Positions 53,429-62,784 of a stretch of DNA of 64,000 nucleotides are shown piece after piece; position 1 is the stretch's first letter; each line of letters opens with the position of its first letter. The notes under the pieces are model-generated. The model did no database searches. It had not been told where the DNA came from and was given only the letters and a program-made list of their open reading frames with translations. The position numbers were made by a program, and so were the translations under genes. The stretch lies in the NCBI RefSeq assembly GCF_019279795.1, contig NC_056732.1, positions 1,080,084,016 through 1,080,148,015 on the forward strand, written 5' to 3'. Source of the stretch: Protopterus annectens (Eukaryota > Chordata > Ceratodontiformes > Protopteridae).

Positions 53429-53585
53429 GGCAAGAAAGACTGAAGAAGATGGCGTCGGCCGATGCCTTTATACTCCAGCCGTTCTGACGTCGGAGAGGAG
53501 GCGACGCCGGACCCAGACTTTGGAATCCGGCCGACTGAGGGCTGCCTGAGGCAGGACAACCCATATGTTATGACTGCAGTTGCAT
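53429..53585 (-). repeat. DIRS-G right inverted terminal repeat
   Basis: 5' end of DIRS-G; inverted copy at 48114-48247. It carries TATAAA (53467-53472 in complement) and CGACGTCA (53485-53492 in complement). Confidence 0.9.
53467..53492 (-). promoter_or_regulatory. CRE-TATA core promoter in DIRS-G 5' repeat
   Basis: In sense orientation CGACGTCA is followed after 12 bp by TATAAAG. A start about 30 bp on would fall near 53440, inside the repeat, so the RNA would lack roughly the outer 150 bp; the ICR could supply that missing end. The same pair and spacing recur in B, E, F and in left-hand repeats. Binding by CREB/ATF-type factors is an inference from the motif. Confidence 0.7.
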
Positions 53586-53598
53586 TCTTGAAGGACAT

Positions 53599-54489
53599 CT
53601 GGGTAATTCTCAAACTGATACAGTATGTGAGAGATGTAGTTACACATCACTGGAGGCAAAGCTCTCACTTAAAAGTACTCCTGTCAATAAGGTTGTCAAG
53701 TAGTACACATGCTGCACCCATCATGCCCAATTCAAAGCAGACATATAGACCCACATATACTAAGGCACTTGCATGTAACCTTCCTAAACCGCAAAAACCT
53801 CCAAGACAATGTACACATAAGAAACACCCTCAGCAGTCCCAAATGCACTCTTTCTAAACAACACCCACATCAACACATAGAGCTACATGCCATGGAGCCT
53901 CTCTCTCTAAGCCCATAGGACAAGTCACCACACAATCCAGCATTCTAGTCACTGAAGACTCCATTGTGAGACGCACTGATGTCCCTCTCACCAGGCTGAG
54001 TAAGGAGAAAGCTACGGTCAGTTACTTATCAGGGGCTAGGATATACCACATTATGCATGCACTCAGGTCAATGGATCACAATTACCAATATGACTCATAG
54101 TCCATATGGGAGTAAATGACCCGAGACTTGCCTCCCTAGACTATTCATAGAGACACATAATAGCGCTCTCGGAATGTGTGTCTCAGGCTTGTATGAGCGT
54201 AGCATTGAGTAGCATGTTACCCTCTCAAAGGATGATGCCACAATACGAACAAAAGATGATTGACTTTAATAATTGGCTTAGTTTCTGGTGTCATTCTAAG
54301 GGAGTGCAATATTTGTCAGCATGGAATGAGATGGTCAACACACCATATGCTGCTTTGGATGGTCTGCACCTCTCCCCTCCAGGCTTTCAAATATTAGCTA
54401 AAACAATGTCTTCCCCCATAGTGCATTTTTTAGGCAATGCCAAACTGAAAGTACTTCCGACACAGCATATCAAAACCGAGAAAATCTAA
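53599..54489 (+). pseudogene. L2-5 ORF1 with SGNH-type esterase domain
   Basis: After DIRS-G the text resumes NSQTDTVCERCSYTSLEAKL (CxxC plus a short coiled-coil-like stretch). An esterase of the SGNH/GDSL type follows: EDSIVRRTDVPLTR (block I, Gly of GDS replaced), GVND (54109-54120, block III) and DGLHLSPPGF (54358-54387, the Asp and His of block V). Such esterases are known in ORF1 of CR1/L2 LINEs. Several frame changes; the final frame is 54178-54489. Confidence 0.78.
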
Positions 54490-55018
54490 AAGGTATTACT
54501 GCTCAATGCTAGGAGCCTAAACAAAAAAGTCCACTCCCTGAAAGCTCTCTTTACCTTACAGAATGTTGATGTCTGTGCAGTCTCTGAGACGTGGATTAAA
54601 GCCGCAGACAGCACACCAACAGTGCAGGGTTATAATGCCTTCCACACATCTAGACCAGCTACTTCACAGGCTGTTACTAAAGGTGGAGGTTTCTCCATTT
54701 ACATCAAAAATAAAAATACTTCAAGGCTGGTCAAAGAGGACAATGCACTTGAGCTGATCCATGCTCAAATCACCATAGGCAAAATCCAATAACACTTCTT
54801 GCAAGCTATAGGTCCCCCTCTATGACCCAGGAAACCCATATCATGTATTTAAACTTCTTAGAAAAACTAACTCCATACCATATTCATGGGAGACTTCAAT
54901 TATCCCATTAACTGGGAATCATATACAACATGAAATGTACATGCACAGAGATTCTTGGATTTTGTAAACACAAACTCCCTGGACCAGATAGTCAAACCAA
55001 CCAGGGGTGCAACCATAC
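54490..55018 (+). pseudogene. L2-5 ORF2, APE endonuclease N-terminal part
   Basis: LLNARSLNKKVHSLK opens an APE-type endonuclease, followed by VDVCAVSETWI with the metal-binding Glu, GYNAFHTSR, GGGFSIYIK and MGDFNYPINW. The last block, FVNTNSLDQIVKPTRGAT, is cut by Penelope-2 and resumes with ILDLVLTN at 59003. LINE endonucleases nick the target to prime reverse transcription. There are several stops and frame changes. Confidence 0.82.
55010..55018. repeat. CAACCATAC, left target-site duplication of Penelope-2
   Basis: Repeated exactly at 58994-59002. The LINE endonuclease reads through when one copy is removed. Confidence 0.82.
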
Positions 55019-55770
55019 CGAACAAACAAAACGACCAAAACCAGTGATAAAAAATAAGTTAATATGCTCACACTCTCTAGCGCCTCGGCTTAACAGCCTT
55101 CCAGGAGATATCAGTACAAAAAAAACACAGATTTTATATAGCATCATTAAACAAATACACAATAAAATTTAACTCGTTACAAAAGACACTTCCAATTGCA
55201 TTCTTGATTTAAACCAAAAGGTGTCATGGTGTTATATTTTAAAATAAAGAGTTTCTTTATATAATACCTTCTTCAAATTATTAGCACCAATAGCTTGCGT
55301 GTGTTCCAAAAATACATCCTTTTAAACTTCTGCAACCTTTTTTATATTGGTGAAACTAAAAGGGGTTTTAAAATTAGGTTGCAGAAGGACATTAGAAATA
55401 ATGAAGTAGAAAGTCCTATAGCTTGTCATTTTAAATTCAGTTCATGGGGGAATTTATACATGTTTAAAAGGATGCATTTTGGAACACAGACAAGCTATTG
55501 GTACTAATAATTTGAATAAGTTCTTGTATAAAGAAACTGTCTTTATTTTAAAATATATCACTAGGACACCTTTTAGTTTAAACCAAGAATGCAATTGGAA
55601 GTATCTTTTGCAATGAGTTGCATTTTATTGTATAAATTGTTTAATGATGCTATATAAAGTCTGTGCTTTTCTGTACTGACAGGAAGTATGTTAAGTTGAG
55701 GCGCTAGAGAGTGAGCGCTTGTTACTTATTTTTTTATCACTGGTTTTGGTCGTTTGTTTGATATCTTAGT
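55019..55770. repeat. Long imperfect palindrome at the Penelope-2 left end
   Basis: The arm 55019-55327 is the reverse complement of 55462-55770 with about 300 bp per arm and 134 bp of loop. Markers: CTCTAGCGCCTCGG on the left against GAGGCGCTAGAGAG on the right, and CATCCTTTTAAAC against GTTTAAAAGGATG. Confidence 0.88.
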
Positions 55771-55800
55771 GCTTTCATGGTTTGGGTAGAATATGACCAG
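55328..55800 (+). pseudogene. Penelope-2 5' pLTR with partial GIY-YIG endonuclease
   Basis: NLFYIGETKRGFKIRLQKDI and NNEVESPIACHF give the YIG part, the conserved Arg and the helix after it. The 3' UTR with GGCGCTAGAGAGTGAG follows. It is a direct repeat of 58505-58993. It lacks the GIY half, so it is a partial tandem copy, not a gene. Confidence 0.82.
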
Positions 55801-56357
55801 TGACTTGTCCTTTGCACAGCGTAGTTCGTGAAGATGGGGCAGAAAGGAATCAGAGGACTATGGAACAATATGCGGTACAAACAAGAGACACAATTGGAAG
55901 GTAATTCATCCTTATCCTCGAGGGTGACTGAAACCTTGGGAAAGAATACTGCTAGAAGGGGCTAATAAGAGACCACATAACCCGTTCCATGCTAAGTCGA
56001 CCAGATTTGATTAATATTCTACAAGATGCCCAGGGTGCTTTAGGCTCCTTGGAAAGACTAAAAAGGAGACTTCTTTACATTTTAACATGCTCAGTTTGCA
56101 ACGTTATATAGCCCTCGATGAGACTTCCTAGAGGTCTTAGTTTTGTCAAGAATCCTACTACTCTCTTTGATGGGCCTGACCCTATACATAAACAGTTTGA
56201 AGCAAAGACAATTTGAGCTGCTCATAAATGTGCTACTGAGTGGCTGCATATATTAGTGAAGAGAGATATAGTAAAACAACGGAAAGTAAAAGACGATATA
56301 GGAGCCTGTTGTAAAGGTTTAGCTGAACAATTTGGCTCAGATAAATTTAATTATATC

Positions 56358-56374
56358 CTTTGTAATCTAAATAC
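56358..56374. repeat. 17-bp target-site duplication of SINE-2 (left copy)
   Basis: CTTTGTAATCTAAATAC is repeated exactly at 56562-56578. Seventeen bases is typical for LINE-driven SINE insertion. Confidence 0.9.
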
Positions 56375-56561
56375 GCCTTCTATGTGGAGTCTGCATGTCC
56401 TCCCCGCGGTAGAGTAGCGTTAGAGAGACATGCGTGAATGGGCGTGCCTTCATTGAAGGTTGGGCTGGCACCTCGGCACCATAAAAATAGACTGCCAATC
56501 ATTAGCAGACTGGAGTTCCGCTGTGGTGACCCTTAACCGGGAAAAGCTGAAAGAAAAACAA
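56375..56561 (+). mobile_element. SINE-2, 5'-truncated tRNA-type SINE in Penelope-2
   Basis: It starts at GCCTTCTATGTGGAGTCTGC, a widespread SINE body sequence, and ends CCGGGAAAAGCTGAAAGAA. The tRNA head is missing. It is the inverted relative of SINE-3 (62100-62340): shared phrases are GGAGTCTGCATGTCCTCCCC, TGAATGGGCGTGCCTT and GCTGTGGTGACCC. Exact 17-bp duplication on both sides. Confidence 0.88.
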
Positions 56562-58111
56562 CTTTGTAATCTAAATACAAAACTAGAAGAAGCTTCTACT
56601 GAAATTATAAAAAGAAAAATTAATAATTGGATCGTGATATACGTGACTATAATAGTGGGTTTGCCTTTAAGAAAACAGCTAATAAAAAGAAACCCACAAT
56701 CTAAGCGACACCCTTCGGGCAGAGCTAACTCAGCGTGTCTTTCGCTTTGTCGGATGTGGTCAGCAGTATGGGGGAATCTGAAGAAGATGGAGGCTATCCA
56801 CCTTTACCATGTCCGCAGGAACTGGAACATTTAAGAAACAATGGGACTATAATTATGAAGAGGAGTCACACAGAAGGCTATAGAGATGGACTAAATATTG
56901 ACATTTCAAAAATTTTACTGTTGTTGCGAAATGTTATTGATGAAAATTGTAGCCATTTTGTTTTAAATTTATCTGGTTGTACTTTACATAGCAGTGAAAT
57001 GGCAGTTTTAGAATGTGGTTTAAAGTTTATACCAACTGTTCTCCCTAGGAAATATATAGTTCAAACTGAAATATTTCAACTGATATGTAAATTGCATTTG
57101 TGTAACTATTTTAAAGAGTTTAAGGCTGCGTTCAATGATAATGAGAGAGATGTTATGAACAAGACACAAATGATAGTTTTTTTTATACATGAGATTCTTT
57201 TTTCTGACAAGGTTGATGCCTATTGTTTATTAGACACCGCTAGAGTACCTGTTAAGAGTACATTTATTCCCCCATTCAAACATGAAGGAATTTTTCATCT
57301 ATGGTTCATTTTTCTACAGATAAGGATTTTTGACAAGTTTTATGAAAATTTAAATTTAGTTGATTACAATTTAACCAAACAGGAGTGGAAAAAGCTACAG
57401 GAAATTGGTAAATGGTAAGAATTAATCGTAAAACCTTCAGATAAAGGCAATAAAATAGTTATATTAAATTTTCTCAGTATTTAAAAATGTGTATGGATCA
57501 TCTTTGTGATGAGCAAGTTTATAAAATATCAAGTTTGGGGGCATATGAACAAGCCATGAACAGCTTTAAGGATATTTTGGTGAAAGGCTATAGACTTGGA
57601 TATTTATCTAAACAGGATACAAAAGTAAAGCTTAATATGGAAAATTGTACTTGGCAAAGTTTTATTGCCTACCTAAAGTTCATAAAAATATGACCTGTCC
57701 TCCTGGGCGTCCAATAGTAGCAGCCAGTAATTATTTTTTGCACAATGTAGGGATTATGTTACATTCCTATTTAACTAAGTTTGCGGTGTCATCAAAGATT
57801 CTTTTGACATTTTATAAAAAATAAAGACTATTGTATGGTGTGAAGACTACTATTAGATTACCTTGGATGGGGGGAGCTTGTACACAAATATAAAACACTC
57901 AGTAGGTTTGGAAGCTGAATTTTTTTGGGGGAAGTCCACTTTCGGCCTATATTATTGAGTTAATTTATTTTAGTTTGGTTACTAAGTTTTTTGAGTTTAA
58001 CCAGGTAATTTACCAACAAATTCAAGGAACAGCCATGGGAGCTCCTTTTGCTCCCATGTATGCTAACCTGGTTATGGGTTTATTTGAGGTAGTTTTTATG
58101 TACAAGTTACA

Positions 58112-58137
58112 TTTTTTTTTTTTTTTTTTTTTTTTTT
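58112..58137. repeat. Run of 26 T in Penelope-2
   Basis: Uninterrupted T26, at the place where RT text breaks off and the palm is missing. It may mark the remains of an A-tailed insertion on the other strand, or simple slippage. Confidence 0.9.
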
Positions 58138-58504
58138 AGAGAACACGCTCTTTTATATTACAGACTGGATTGGTTTTTGTGTGTGTAAGGGGGGGTCAAA
58201 CAGGTACAAGAATTTTTGTATTTACTTACAAACTGTTTTGTCTTCCAATCTGAAGGGCTACAGAGTGATAATTGTGTTGTCTTTTTGGATTTAATTCTTT
58301 AAGGACAGATGAATGGTGAAATAAGTACAAGCATACAAAGAAAGTTTGATGGGGGTCATTTTTTAGATGGCAGTCGTTGCCGTAATCTTGGTGATGGTAT
58401 TGGTAGATTAGGCATGCTTTTTTTTTCCATTTTTTTTTCCATTTGCCTTGTCTAGTTAGATCTTTCAGTAAAATAAATGGTTTAAGATTTAACCCCATAG
58501 CGGA
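58138..58504 (+). other. Penelope-2 distal RT trace
   Basis: Stop-rich text. FLDLIL and GEISTSIQRKFDGG (58280-58350) match FLDINLL and NISTSIYRKFG in Penelope-1, so this is the RT region past the lost palm. Confidence 0.6.
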
Positions 58505-58993
58505 ATATACTTGCAACACTATGGCAACCTTTTTTATACTGGTGAAACTAAAGGGTTTTAAAAATGGTTGTAGGAGCACATTAGAGACATTAGGAATAAC
58601 AAAGTTGAAAGTCCTATACCTTGTCATTTTAATTCATTTCATGGGGGAATTTATACATGTTTAAAAAGGATGTATTTTGGAACATATACAAGCTATTGGT
58701 GCTAATAATTTGAAGATAAATTATATTTAAAAAGTCTTTATTTTAAAACACTGACACCTTTTGGTTTAAATCAAGAATGCAATTGGAAGTATCTTTTGTA
58801 ACAAGTGAAATTTTATTGCATAATTGTTTAAATTAATGATGCTATATAAAGTCTGTGTTCTTTTGTACTGACATCTCCTAAAAGGCTGTTAGGCAGAGGT
58901 GCTAGAGTGTGTGAGCTTATTAAATGTATTTTTTATCACTGGTTTTGGTCGTTTTGTTTGATATCTCTGTGCTTTCGCGGTTTGGGAAGAGTA
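58505..58993 (+). repeat. Penelope-2 3' pLTR (GIY-YIG part and 3' UTR)
   Basis: A direct repeat of 55328-55800: LVILIHFMGEFIHV, TGCAATTGGAAGTATCTTTTG and GATGCTATATAAAGTCTGTG are shared. Stops and frame changes break the endonuclease (VKLKGFKNGCRSTLETLG in place of GFKIRLQKDI). Confidence 0.82.
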
Positions 58994-61180
58994 CAACCAT
59001 ACTGGATCTGGTCCTCACTAATATGGCAGAGTGCTGCACACCCCTTACTGTAATGCCTTCCCAGGCAGGGTCAGACCACAAAATGGTCTCTTCTGAAGTA
59101 AAAATAAAACCTGGACCCCCCAGCTAAACCAGGAATACTCAGGAACTATTCTAAGGCTAACCTCCTGCTATTGAGAGCCTGGCAAAATTTCAAGCCCCTA
59201 TAAACCATGAGAACACTTCTGCCTATGCAGAATTGTTCACAGAAACCCTGTACAAGTATGCTAATATTGGCATAGAGGCAGCTGTACTCACCAGGAAGTA
59301 CAGAATTCAAAAAAACAAGCCACCCTGGTGGAATCACATAATCAATTAGATATATTAACAGGAGGAAGAAACCATGGCAAAATTAGGAGGTGTAGTACCC
59401 AAGCAGGATAAAAGCACTCTCATTAAACTAAACTCAGAGGAATAAAGTCTACCAAAGTCAAATTTGAGGCAAGCTTGCCCTCCCAGGCCAAGGACAGCCA
59501 CAAAGCATTCTTTAGCTACGTCCGCAACCTCAAAGGAAATACATAATTGTGTGCAGAGCTCATTGTAAATGGAGCCACCTATATTGAGCCAGAAGATATA
59601 GCAAGCATCCTGGCTGATAAATTCAGCTCCAACTTTACTCCTCTCTCCCCCTCAACCTTCCTTCAGGAAATATCACATTTAATTCCCCCTACTATCACTA
59701 GGGAACAGGTCCTTAATGCTCCAAGTCCAAGAGCACTGCATCAGTGGGCCCAGACAATATCTCAGGATGCCTTCTAAATACCATGAAGCAAGACTTATAA
59801 GGGCCTCTGGAATTACTATTTAACTGTAGCCTCCAAACAGGCTTCGTGCCTTATGAATGGTGAAAGGCAACAGTCATCCTTCTGCACAAAGGTGGGCCAT
59901 CTACAGACCCTGGAAACTACAGACCCTTAAGTCTCACTAGTCTTGTACGCAAAGCCATGGAAAGAATTATCATGGAGATTACCAATAGAGATATAGTAAG
60001 CCTCCAGACACTGGATCAAACCTAGTTTGGTTTTGTCAAGGGCAGATAATGCCTACTAAACCTGGTGGACTTCTTTGAGAAGGTTACCAAAGCAATGGAT
60101 GAGGGCAAAATTGTTCACACTGCCTACCTTGACCTGGTCAGGGCATTTGACACACTACCCCACTGTGGCATTGTTTCCAAACTCAAGGGGTTAGGTACAA
60201 ATCCGTACATCACCCGGTGGACAGCCAACTGTCTCACAGACATGACCCAGGAAGTTAGAATTGGGGAGTCTACCGCTACAGAGAGGCCAGTCACAAGTGG
60301 TGTCCTTCATGGATCAGTTCTTGGACTGCTCATTTTGACATTTACTTCTCAGAAGTCAAGGCCAATGCCAATGGTCTCTTTGTAGACTATTGCAAATTAG
60401 GAGCCTTCATTGAATCTCACACTGACAAATGTTCTCCAGGAGGGGCTGACAGAAACAACTGGTGTCAAGAGTCCTGGACTAAAATTAAATGCCAAGAAAT
60501 GCATAACAGTATCCTTTGGGAAGTCCTCCATCCCTGGTAATTATCATATTGACAACACACCCCTTAGAGTTGACTCAGGAGTCAGAGATTTAGGGACACA
60601 CACAAAGATAGTAATTGAGCCTTTGGTCATCATGTGTCTACAGTGGTGAGGAAATCATTTTAGGTTATAAACAAAAGTATGGCATCTTAAGTCCATGGAA
60701 GTTATTGTTCCACTGTATTCGGTATTCATCAAACCTATCGAGTACAATACCCCCTTTGGTATGTACCTAACCAGGTATATCCAACAACTGGAACATCCAG
60801 AGGTTCCTCACTAAAAGAATGCAAGGTGCAAATAATATGCCCTATGTAGACATCAAGGCCCTATCCCTGTATTCAGTCTCCTACAGGCTTTTTAGGGGAA
60901 ATCTATGCCTGGCATACAGGGCATTGAGAGACTGCTCTGATGGACCTCCTGCACATCCACAAAACAAACAGTGCCACAATTACCCGTTCTAAAGATTTAA
61001 ACCTTGCCTGTGATATACCTGCTGGAGAGATAGGTATGTATCCCAGAGACTATTCCCATCTATGGAACAGGCTCCCCATCCATGTGAAGAAGAATTCCTC
61101 CCAATCCAATTCAAGTGCAGCTTGGACAATTGTATGGGAAAGCGGGAATTCATCCCTGGTTTGGCACCTACGTCTCTGAT
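58994..61180 (+). pseudogene. L2-5 ORF2, endonuclease end, RT and C-terminus
   Basis: ILDLVLTNMAECCTPL and GSDHKMV (the His of the APE active site) complete the endonuclease. RT blocks are YRPLSLTSLVRKAMERII, AYLDLVRAFDTLPHCGIVSK (motif A), GVLHGSVLG (motif B-like QGSVLG) and FVDYCKLGA, where FADD is expected, so the second catalytic Asp is Tyr. The C-terminal part includes SHLWNRLPIHVKKNSSQSN. At least eight stops or frameshifts. Confidence 0.85.
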
Positions 61181-61316
61181 GCAAACAGGTAACCAGTAAA
61201 TGGTTCAACTCCCAGGCCCATACTTATCAAGGGTATCAGATCTAGTCAGAAATTTGGGATGCATGGCTAGGCTTAAAAAGGCCCTTGTGGTCATTAGTCT
61301 ATGAATCTATGAAAGA
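61181..61316 (+). other. L2-5 3' UTR and short tandem tail
   Basis: Contains GGGATGCATGGCTAGGCTTA and ends AGTCTATGAATCTATGAAAG. The TCTATGAA-type tail is the mark of this LINE family's end here and is shared by SINE-1. Confidence 0.8.
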
Positions 61317-62099
61317 AAAAGTTGAAGACTCACTGCTCTACTCCTAAAATGCACCAACAGTTCAGAGCGAGAGGATCTGGGTCTGCAGTGATATGGCAGC
61401 AAATGAGATCTGAAGTAGGTTAGGCTGGTAGGGCATTGTGGGTAAAGGGAGGAGCTTGAGAGTTTGGATCGAAGGATCTTGAAGAAGCGTCCAAGTCTAA
61501 TCAGAGTCGGATCAGAGACACAGCAGATGACGAATGAATGAGAATGACATCAGATCAACAGTTATATTTTGAAACTACCCAGCAGGCTACCTCCATAGAA
61601 GCAAGATTGCCATTTTAAGTGATTAAATGATACAGTGCTCCCTAAACTTTTATTGGAAAAGGTGTTGTCAAAATACAACCTTTCACCCTGGAGGATATTT
61701 TCAACCATTAAGAAAGCTACAAAAGGGAAAAACACCTGGACTTTATGTTCTCTTTCTAGATGTGCGTCACAAGTGGGAGAGGCCTTTTTCAGCAGCTTTC
61801 TTAAACTGATCAGAATATTTGCTAACAGTCTCAAAATCCTAGAAACAAACTACTGTATTAGTAATACTTACACCTGGGATGGACCTATTGTAAAAGTAAG
61901 TTTGTATCGACCTATTTCAATCCTAAATCCTGGTAATAAATTACTTGCGGTGCATGGCGTATGGGAATTGTGCTCTGAAATGAAAAACAAATCAGTTAAG
62001 CAGTAAAGTGGGGTGAGACCCGATCTTAACAATTAAGTACCACCCCACTCAAGTTGTTAAAATTGGCTCTAGTGTTAGGCAGTCAAGTCTGCCAGTAAG
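61317..62099. other. Unassigned stretch
   Basis: It may be the DIRS-H terminal region displaced by the LINE, which I cannot verify. Overlapping frames at 61562-61834 and 61635-62006 give no domain I recognise. No repeat within the window matched by eye. Confidence 0.4.
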
Positions 62100-62340
62100 C
62101 AATGTCTTTCGGCTTTTCCTGGTTAGGGGTGGCCACAGCAGAACGCCAGTCAGCTTATGATTGGCAGTAGAACCCAAACTTCAACAAAGGCACACCCATT
62201 CATGCACGCACCTACCTGCACGATGTCTTAAGAATCACTTAACCGTGGGGAGGACTTGCAGACTCAACACAGAAGGCGCTCCAGCCGAGAATTGAACTGG
62301 AGAACCTGCAGTCAAATCTGCCAGTGCTGACCAGTAAATA
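62100..62340 (-). mobile_element. SINE-3, tRNA-type SINE, near full length
   Basis: On the minus strand it starts with a tRNA-like head: A-box-like GGTCAGCACTGG and B-box GTTCAATTCTC (62287-62297 in complement). Then come CTGTGTTGAGTCTGCAAGTC, the body phrases shared with SINE-2, and GGAAAAGCCGAAAG at the 3' end. Beyond the 3' end, CTTACTGGCAGACTTGACTGC resembles the start of another head, so it may be the second half of a tandem pair. Confidence 0.75.
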
Positions 62341-62784
62341 TAACTGCATCAGTACTTCTGTCCAAAGGGATAAAGCATCTCTTTCTCGTACAAACTTAGA
62401 AAGTAGCTAGAACAGGATGTGGTCGGAATTTTTTTTTTCTAAAAAGATACCAACTCTGAAATTCAAATGCAAGTCACTATTCAGTAGCTTCAATCCTCCA
62501 TGATTTGTCAACCATGGACTTTATGAGGAACAAACCAATCAAATGAGACAGAAAAACAGACATTGTGAAAATCTGGACCTTTGACAGGCATGAGAGTGAG
62601 TGTAAACATAATGGAAATTACACCGCCTTTCTGACATCACCCACAAGTGCTTTACAGTTTTGAAACCTGTCAAAACAATTAGTGCTTTTTTTCCTGTAAC
62701 TGGAGTACATGAGGCAAATAAAGCTCCACGCACTACAAAGAATGATCAAGTTGCCGATCATAAATGTGTTCTTGATATGGATAC
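62341..62784. other. Unassigned stretch
   Basis: A T9 run near 62431. No domain or repeat recognised. Confidence 0.4.

Larger units (their letters stand above)
48070..53598 (-). mobile_element. DIRS-G, full-length and least decayed DIRS (5.5 kb)
   Basis: It begins AGTAC at 48070 and ends GGACAT at 53598. Inverted repeats are 48114-48247 and 53429-53585; the ICR joint is at 48477/48478. Flanks are GACAA and CTGGG with no duplication. Gag is intact (569 codons). RT-RNase H needs two frameshift corrections, and YR has one stop and one frameshift. It lies in ORF1 of the long LINE. Confidence 0.95.
55801..58111 (+). pseudogene. Penelope-2 N-terminal domain and partial RT
   Basis: Text begins near MGQKGIRGLWNNMRY (about 55840). 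After the SINE it continues NLNTKLEEASTEIIKRKINN, a likely coiled coil. Frame 56735-57418 has NLSGCTLHSSEMAVLECGLK, the conserved pre-RT block, and FDKFYENLNLVDYNLTKQEW. RT traces follow: VKPSDKGNKIVIL (57430), LYTNIKH-like text (57880) and QGTAMGAPFAPMYANLVMG (58030-58080). The YxDD block is absent. There are many stops. Confidence 0.82.
55019..58993 (+). mobile_element. Penelope-2 with two pLTRs and an inverted 5' arm
   Basis: From left to right: an inverted arm (55019-55327), a 5' pLTR containing GIY-YIG text (about 55328-55800), the N-terminal and RT region, and a 3' pLTR (about 58505-58993) with GIY-YIG and the 3' UTR. The tandem pLTRs and an inverted terminal piece are known from Penelope-like elements. 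A 9-bp target duplication flanks it. A SINE lies in the body (56375-56561). The RT palm is missing through deletion around the T26 run. Confidence 0.88.
47900..61316 (+). mobile_element. L2-5, long L2/CR1-like LINE split by DIRS-G and Penelope-2
   Basis: The parts are ~47900-48069, 53599-55018 and 58994-61316, about 4 kb in total. ORF1 encodes a CxxC module and an SGNH esterase; ORF2 encodes an APE endonuclease, RT and C-terminal domain. The 3' end is GGCTAGGCTTAAAAAGGCCC...AGTCTATGAATCTATGAAAG. DIRS-G interrupts ORF1 and Penelope-2 interrupts the endonuclease. The 5' limit is approximate. Many stops show it is old, in line with two later insertions. Confidence 0.85.

Noticed and set aside
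61627..62006. Possible transposase fragment
   Set aside because: No catalytic motif or known block could be identified; two overlapping frames on the same strand argue against coding.
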